From: Bacteroidales bacterium
Lineage (GTDB): Bacteria > Bacteroidota > Bacteroidia > Bacteroidales > P3
Reading direction: 5' to 3'
Assembly (NCBI GenBank): GCA_017647065.1
Contig: JAGCLI010000296.1
Coordinates: 1-10,050 of the forward strand
DNA length: 10,050 bases
The notes beneath the pieces are model-generated. The model searched no databases, was not told the origin of the DNA, and was given only the letters and a program-made list of their open reading frames with translations. Positions 7,184 to 10,050 of this stretch are shown piece by piece (positions within the stretch are counted from its first letter, which is position 1; each line of letters opens with the position of its first letter). A program made the translations under genes and the position numbers.

Positions 7184-7849
7184 ATGAAGAAAGTATTATT
7201 TTTCGTTGTAGTCTTAGCAACTATGGCTATAACATCGCAAACACAAGCACAAGTAAAGTTGGGAGCAAAGGCAGGAGTGAATATGTCGATGCTAACAGAA
7301 GATGATTGGACTATGAAGCCAGGATTTCACGCTGGAGCATACGTTCAAATCAATTTAGCACCAATGTTTTCTATACAACCTGAATTTTTGTATTCTATGC
7401 AAGGAGGAAAATATTACGATAGCGAAGAACTTTGGTTTACTACAGCAATATTGGATTGCAAAATCACTTCTCACAATTTAGTAATTCCTATTATCCTGCA
7501 ATTTACTCCTATAAAACAACTCACAATTGAAGCAGGACCTCAATTTGGATTTAATTTAGGAATGAATATGGATTATAATTTAGATAATCAATATTCAATA
7601 GATTTAATAACCGCAAGAGGAAAAATTAATTCTGATGATTATAATTTATTTGATTTTGGATTGGTGGCAGGATTAATGGCTAATTTAACACCTAATGTAA
7701 ATGTTTATGCAAGATATGTTTTTGGTTTAACTAATGTGTTTAATATAACATACCCTAATCAAGAAGAAGTATTATATCCAATCTTAGAACCTCTTGATAA
7801 TGATATGAAAAATTCAAATCTAATGTTTGGACTTGGGTTTAGTTTCTAA
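7184..7849 (+). CDS. Outer-membrane beta-barrel protein, PorT/OMP_b-brl_2-like (copy 1)
   Basis: This 221-residue protein is a small outer-membrane barrel. I chose ATG 7184 over the upstream ATG 7166: it places a normal signal peptide at the N-terminus (residues 1-23, ending 'QTQAQ') and aligns exactly with the start of the paralogue at 7966, including the A-rich bases before it. The mature part has the OMP_b-brl_2 pattern: 'KLGAKAGVNMS', 'GFHAGAYVQINLAPMFSIQP', 'EFLYSMQGG', 'LVIPIILQFTPIKQLTIEAG', 'PQFGFNLGM', 'FDFGLVAGL', 'NVYARYVFGLTNVF', and a final 'NLMFGLGFSF' ending in Phe, typical of barrel-assembly signals. Function is unknown; members are often described as porin-family or PorT-like. 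It lies 73 nt after comB with no clear promoter box between, so it may be read from the upstream operon. Confidence 0.85.
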   Translation: MKKVLFFVVVLATMAITSQTQAQVKLGAKAGVNMSMLTEDDWTMKPGFHAGAYVQINLAPMFSIQPEFLYSMQGGKYYDSEELWFTTAILDCKITSHNLVIPIILQFTPIKQLTIEAGPQFGFNLGMNMDYNLDNQYSIDLITARGKINSDDYNLFDFGLVAGLMANLTPNVNVYARYVFGLTNVFNITYPNQEEVLYPILEPLDNDMKNSNLMFGLGFSF

Positions 7850-7857
7850 TGATTATT

Positions 7858-7877
7858 AAAATTATTTCTTTGATTTA
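7858..7877 (+). repeat. Dispersed 20-nt motif copy between the duplicated barrel genes
   Basis: AAAATTATTTCTTTGATTTA here is identical over 20 nt to 3772-3791 inside the M16 gene and shares the TTTCTTTG core with the phased copies at 532-581. It starts 9 nt after the stop of the first barrel gene. Only one copy is present; the position 21 bp on does not match the core. Confidence 0.5.
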
Positions 7878-7901
7878 TTTTTTTAAAACGCTATTTTATT
7901 A

Positions 7902-7909
7902 TAATTTTG
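7902..7909 (+). promoter_or_regulatory. Possible -7 box (TAATTTTG) for the second barrel gene
   Basis: TAATTTTG fits TAnnTTTG and lies 56 nt before the ATG at 7966. The nearest upstream TTTG (7869-7872) is 29 nt away, longer than the usual 19-21 nt spacer, so only the -7 half is supported. The second barrel gene might instead be co-transcribed with the first. Confidence 0.35.
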
Positions 7910-7965
7910 CAATGAAATTATTAGCATTTACTGAAAAGAATTACTAATTTTAAAAAATTTAAAAA

Positions 7966-8586
7966 ATGAAAAGAGTATTATTTTTCGTTATGGCTTTAGC
8001 AACTATGGCTATAACATCGCAAACACAAGCACAAGTAAAGTATGGTGTAAAGGCAGGGTTGAATTTATCAACTATTACAGAAGAAAACTGGACTATGAGT
8101 CCAGGATTTCACGCTGGAGCATACGCTCAAATCAAGTTAATGCCGATGTTGTCTATTCAACCAGAAGTTATGTATTCTATGCAAGGAGCAAATTTAACTA
8201 CAACAAATAGTTTGCTTGGTCAATCATTGGATACAAAAACTACACTTACATCTCAAAATGTGATTGTTCCTATTATGATTCAATTAACTCCTATAAAAAT
8301 GCTTACAATCGAAGCAGGTCCTCAATTAGGATTTAACTTAGGAATGTCATCTCATACAGTTGTAACAACAGAAGGTGTTGTAAATACAGAAAATGAAACA
8401 GATTATACATTTGAATCAGATGAATATAATATGTTTGATTTCGGTGTTGCAGCAGGATTAAGATTAAACCTATCAAACAACTTAAACGTTTATGCAAGAT
8501 ACGTTGTTGGAATGACAGGTATTTTTGTTGACAATGACGAAACAAAGAATCAAAACTTAATGTTTGGAGTTGGATTCTCATTATAA
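7966..8586 (+). CDS. Outer-membrane beta-barrel protein, PorT/OMP_b-brl_2-like (copy 2)
   Basis: This 206-residue protein is a tandem paralogue of the preceding gene. The signal peptide is residues 1-23 ('...AITSQTQAQ'), and the mature barrel keeps the same strand order: 'KYGVKAGLNLS', 'GFHAGAYAQIKLMPMLSIQP', 'VMYSMQGA', 'VIVPIMIQLTPIKMLTIEAG', 'PQLGFNLGM', 'FDFGVAAGL', 'NVYARYVVGMTGIF', and terminal 'NLMFGVGFSL'. The two proteins differ mainly in length and sequence of predicted surface loops (around residues 70-95, 130-152 and 185-195), as expected when barrels diverge by loop change. DNA identity is very high at the 5' end, including a 46-nt exact match (7996-8041 with 7214-7259). The terminal residue is Leu rather than the Phe of copy 1. 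The ligand or partner is unknown. Confidence 0.85.
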   Translation: MKRVLFFVMALATMAITSQTQAQVKYGVKAGLNLSTITEENWTMSPGFHAGAYAQIKLMPMLSIQPEVMYSMQGANLTTTNSLLGQSLDTKTTLTSQNVIVPIMIQLTPIKMLTIEAGPQLGFNLGMSSHTVVTTEGVVNTENETDYTFESDEYNMFDFGVAAGLRLNLSNNLNVYARYVVGMTGIFVDNDETKNQNLMFGVGFSL

Positions 8587-8592
8587 AAGAAA

Positions 8593-8631
8593 AAAAGAGG
8601 ACAAAACTAATATCTTGTTTTGTCTTCTTTT
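8593..8631. terminator. Bidirectional terminator hairpin between convergent genes
   Basis: AAAAGAGGACAAAAC at 8593-8607 pairs with GTTTTGTCTTCTTTT at 8617-8631, giving a 15-bp stem with one G-U wobble and a 9-nt loop (TAATATCTT). The 3' arm ends in a T-rich run, and on the minus strand the stem is followed by TTTCTTTTATAA, so it can act in both directions. It starts 6 nt after the stop of the second barrel gene and contains the guaD stop codon (8607-8609) and its last seven or so codons. Confidence 0.8.
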
Positions 8632-9074
8632 GATTTCCACTTTTCAAAAGGCTTTTCAGCCAAGCAGTGTTCTACTTTTTCTATCGGAAGGCTACGGTCT
8701 TCTTCTTTAAGTGGTATTTCATCGTAAATATGTTGGTCGTCAAATCCCGCAAGTGCAGCATCTTTTCTTGTAGCGGCATAATAAATGTGTTTAATCCTTG
8801 CCCAATAGATTGCAGATAAACACATAGGACAAGGTTCGCAAGAAGAGTAAATCACACACTGACTTAATTCAAATGTATTTAAGACCTTACACGCTTCTCT
8901 TATGCAATTAACCTCCGCATGAGCCGTAGGGTTATTGTCAAGCGTTACGCTATTTCCACAACTTGCTATAATCTTTCCATCTTTTACAATAACTGCTCCA
9001 AAAGGTCCTCCACCTCTCTCAATATTTTCAACAGCCTTTTCAATAGCTTTTTCTAAAAAGAAATTATGTTCCAT
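8607..9074 (-). CDS. guaD: Guanine deaminase (GuaD, cytidine-deaminase fold)
   Basis: This 155-residue enzyme should hydrolytically deaminate guanine to xanthine and ammonia in purine salvage or catabolism in the cytoplasm. The zinc-dependent deaminase site is intact: His52-Ala-Glu54 in 'NPTAHAEVNCIREACKVL' and Cys82/Cys85 in 'SSCEPCPMCLSAIYWAR'. It resembles Bacillus subtilis GuaD (156 residues) more than TadA: the N-terminal 'GGPFGAVIVKDGKIIA', the 'AAxAGFDD..IY.EI' stretch (here 106-120) and the C-terminal '...PFEKWKSKEDKTRY' tail match the GuaD layout, whose C-terminus swaps between subunits. A more general nucleoside or pterin deaminase activity is possible. It converges with the second barrel gene and is divergent from the gene at 9154, with 79 nt between the starts. 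No TAnnTTTG box was found on the minus strand in that gap. Confidence 0.9.
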   Translation of the reverse strand: MEHNFFLEKAIEKAVENIERGGGPFGAVIVKDGKIIASCGNSVTLDNNPTAHAEVNCIREACKVLNTFELSQCVIYSSCEPCPMCLSAIYWARIKHIYYAATRKDAALAGFDDQHIYDEIPLKEEDRSLPIEKVEHCLAEKPFEKWKSKEDKTRY

Positions 9075-9121
9075 TTTTCTAAGAGTTTTTCATAGTAGAA
9101 ACGTTTTTTTGTTATTTTTCT

Positions 9122-9129
9122 TATCTTTG
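9122..9129 (+). promoter_or_regulatory. -7 box TATCTTTG for the gene at 9154
   Basis: TATCTTTG followed by CA is a typical Bacteroidota -7 sequence and lies 24 nt upstream of the ATG at 9154. A TTTG at 9108-9111 is only 10 nt upstream, too close for a -33 element, and nothing matching sits at 19-21 nt. The -7 half is convincing on its own. Confidence 0.6.
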
Positions 9130-9153
9130 CACCTTTAAAAACGTAAAAAAACT

Positions 9154-10050
9154 ATGAAGAAAGCATTAACATTATTAAGTGCAGTATGTTTCTTTTTTAC
9201 ACTTTCTGCACAAAAAGTAGTAGAAAATTATTCACTACTCTCAAAAGCCCAAATTCAAATGCCGTTTATGATAGACAGTGTTGATAACAACGGAAAATCA
9301 TTCAATCTTTTGACAGATTTCAAAACACTTTCGTCAGATAAAAGCAAAGCGGTAAAAACCTCAGTTGATGAAAACGGATACCTTATCTTTGATAAAGGAG
9401 AAAAAGACTATGTAGTATCGCTTGGCTTTAAAATGAAAAGTAATAAACGCCAAGAAGTAGCATTTAAAGTCATAACAAATAGTGCATTTAAAGCCGATTT
9501 TGCTCAAACAAGCAAAGAAAAAGACTCACAAGACTTAGATACAATAAACGTTTTAGCTACTTACAATCAAGGGATTTATGATATTACTTTAAATCTTTTG
9601 GTAAAAGAAAACTCTAAACTTAAAATAGAAACCGAAAACGATGTTGAGTTTGGCGATTTCACAATGAAACAAGGTTTAGACTTAGAAACAATGCTTCAAG
9701 GCAAAACCCTTAATAGTGTAAGCCTTTCTCCAAAAGGTAATTTCTATGTATTGAGAAGCAGAGAAACCGACAACAAAGGTAAAAATAATTGGAAATGGGA
9801 ATTATACACAAAAGAACATAACCTAATCTTTGCGAGTGAAAAGAATTATGGTGTAGAATGGTTACCAAAAAGTGAATTATTATACTACACAGAAAAGATA
9901 AATGGCGACAATTCTTTGGTTGTAATGAATCCACAAGACCTTTCTACAAACGTTATAGCAAGAAATATACCAAGTGGTAGCATTTATTTCTTAGACAACG
10001 AACAAGCCTTCATTATAACAGTTGCCGACAAATTTGAAGGAAAGAAAAAA
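9154..10050 (+). CDS. Secreted protein with beta-propeller-like region, N-terminal fragment; possible S9-family peptidase
   Basis: The frame is open from ATG 9154 to the window edge (299 residues, no stop), so the C-terminus is missing. Residues 1-20 are a signal peptide ('MKKALTLL...FFFTLSAQ'). From about residue 185 the sequence looks like propeller blades: 'LNSVSLSPKGNFYVLRSRET', 'WKWELYTKEHNLIF', 'YGVEWLPKSELLYYTEK', 'SLVVMNPQDLSTNVIARNIP' and 'SIYFLDNEQAFIITV'. The SPxG motif and the alternation of short hydrophobic strands resemble WD40-like propeller domains preceding the alpha/beta-hydrolase domain of Bacteroidota S9 (prolyl oligopeptidase-type) serine peptidases. The catalytic part would be beyond the edge, so the enzyme class is inference; a non-enzymatic TolB-like protein is the alternative. 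Residues 21-185 are not assigned. The start is supported by the leader and the -7 box upstream. Confidence 0.75.
   Translation, partial: MKKALTLLSAVCFFFTLSAQKVVENYSLLSKAQIQMPFMIDSVDNNGKSFNLLTDFKTLSSDKSKAVKTSVDENGYLIFDKGEKDYVVSLGFKMKSNKRQEVAFKVITNSAFKADFAQTSKEKDSQDLDTINVLATYNQGIYDITLNLLVKENSKLKIETENDVEFGDFTMKQGLDLETMLQGKTLNSVSLSPKGNFYVLRSRETDNKGKNNWKWELYTKEHNLIFASEKNYGVEWLPKSELLYYTEKINGDNSLVVMNPQDLSTNVIARNIPSGSIYFLDNEQAFIITVADKFEGKKK

Noticed and set aside
8333..8647. Minus-strand open frame overlapping the second barrel gene and the end of guaD.
   Set aside because: Its composition (runs of Leu, Gln and His) is that of a reverse-frame translation, and it conflicts with two clear genes and the terminator.
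8607..9074. Calling the minus-strand deaminase tRNA adenosine deaminase TadA.
   Set aside because: The GFDD...IY stretch and the extended C-terminal tail fit guanine deaminase (GuaD) better than TadA, although both share the HAE and PCxxC zinc motifs.

Overview
The window reads as AT-rich chromosomal DNA from a member of the Bacteroidota, probably Bacteroidales-like or a related T9SS-bearing lineage. The evidence is a TonB-dependent receptor with an N-terminal carboxypeptidase-regulatory-like domain, a protein ending in a gliding-motility-type (type B) type IX secretion sorting domain, short secreted beta-barrel proteins with leaders ending in -AQ, no clear Shine-Dalgarno sequences, and TAnnTTTG-type -7 promoter boxes. 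The genus cannot be fixed from this sequence.

Layout. Bases 1-516 are the 3' end of a DUF4139 (MuiA-family) gene. A 112-nt AT-rich spacer follows, with a TTTCTTTG motif repeated at exactly 21-bp steps and a plausible promoter. Four closely packed plus-strand genes then look like one operon (629-7110, gaps of 13-18 nt): a TonB-dependent outer-membrane receptor, an M16-family protein without the zinc motif, a fibronectin-III-like T9SS cargo protein, and a ComB-like 2-phosphosulfolactate phosphatase. Next come two tandemly duplicated small outer-membrane beta-barrel genes (7184-7849 and 7966-8586). A minus-strand guanine deaminase (guaD) converges on the second of these, with a bidirectional terminator hairpin between them. 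Divergent from guaD, and running off the right edge, is a secreted protein whose visible part resembles the N-terminal beta-propeller region of Bacteroidota S9-type serine peptidases.

How the genes fit together. Most products are predicted to sit at the cell envelope: receptor, surface cargo, two barrels and a secreted propeller protein. The M16-like protein and the ComB-like phosphatase lack visible signal peptides and look cytoplasmic. No SusD, no catalytic M16 partner and no T9SS machinery gene lies in the window. No tRNA, rRNA, CRISPR array, transposase or integrase was seen, and no gene-free stretch exceeds about 120 nt.

The least expected signal is a roughly 20-nt motif (AAAATTATTTCTTTGATTTA and variants). 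It occurs as 21-bp-phased copies upstream of the operon, as two in-frame copies inside the M16 linker, and as one copy between the duplicated barrel genes. Nothing here amounts to a clear new defence or mobile system.
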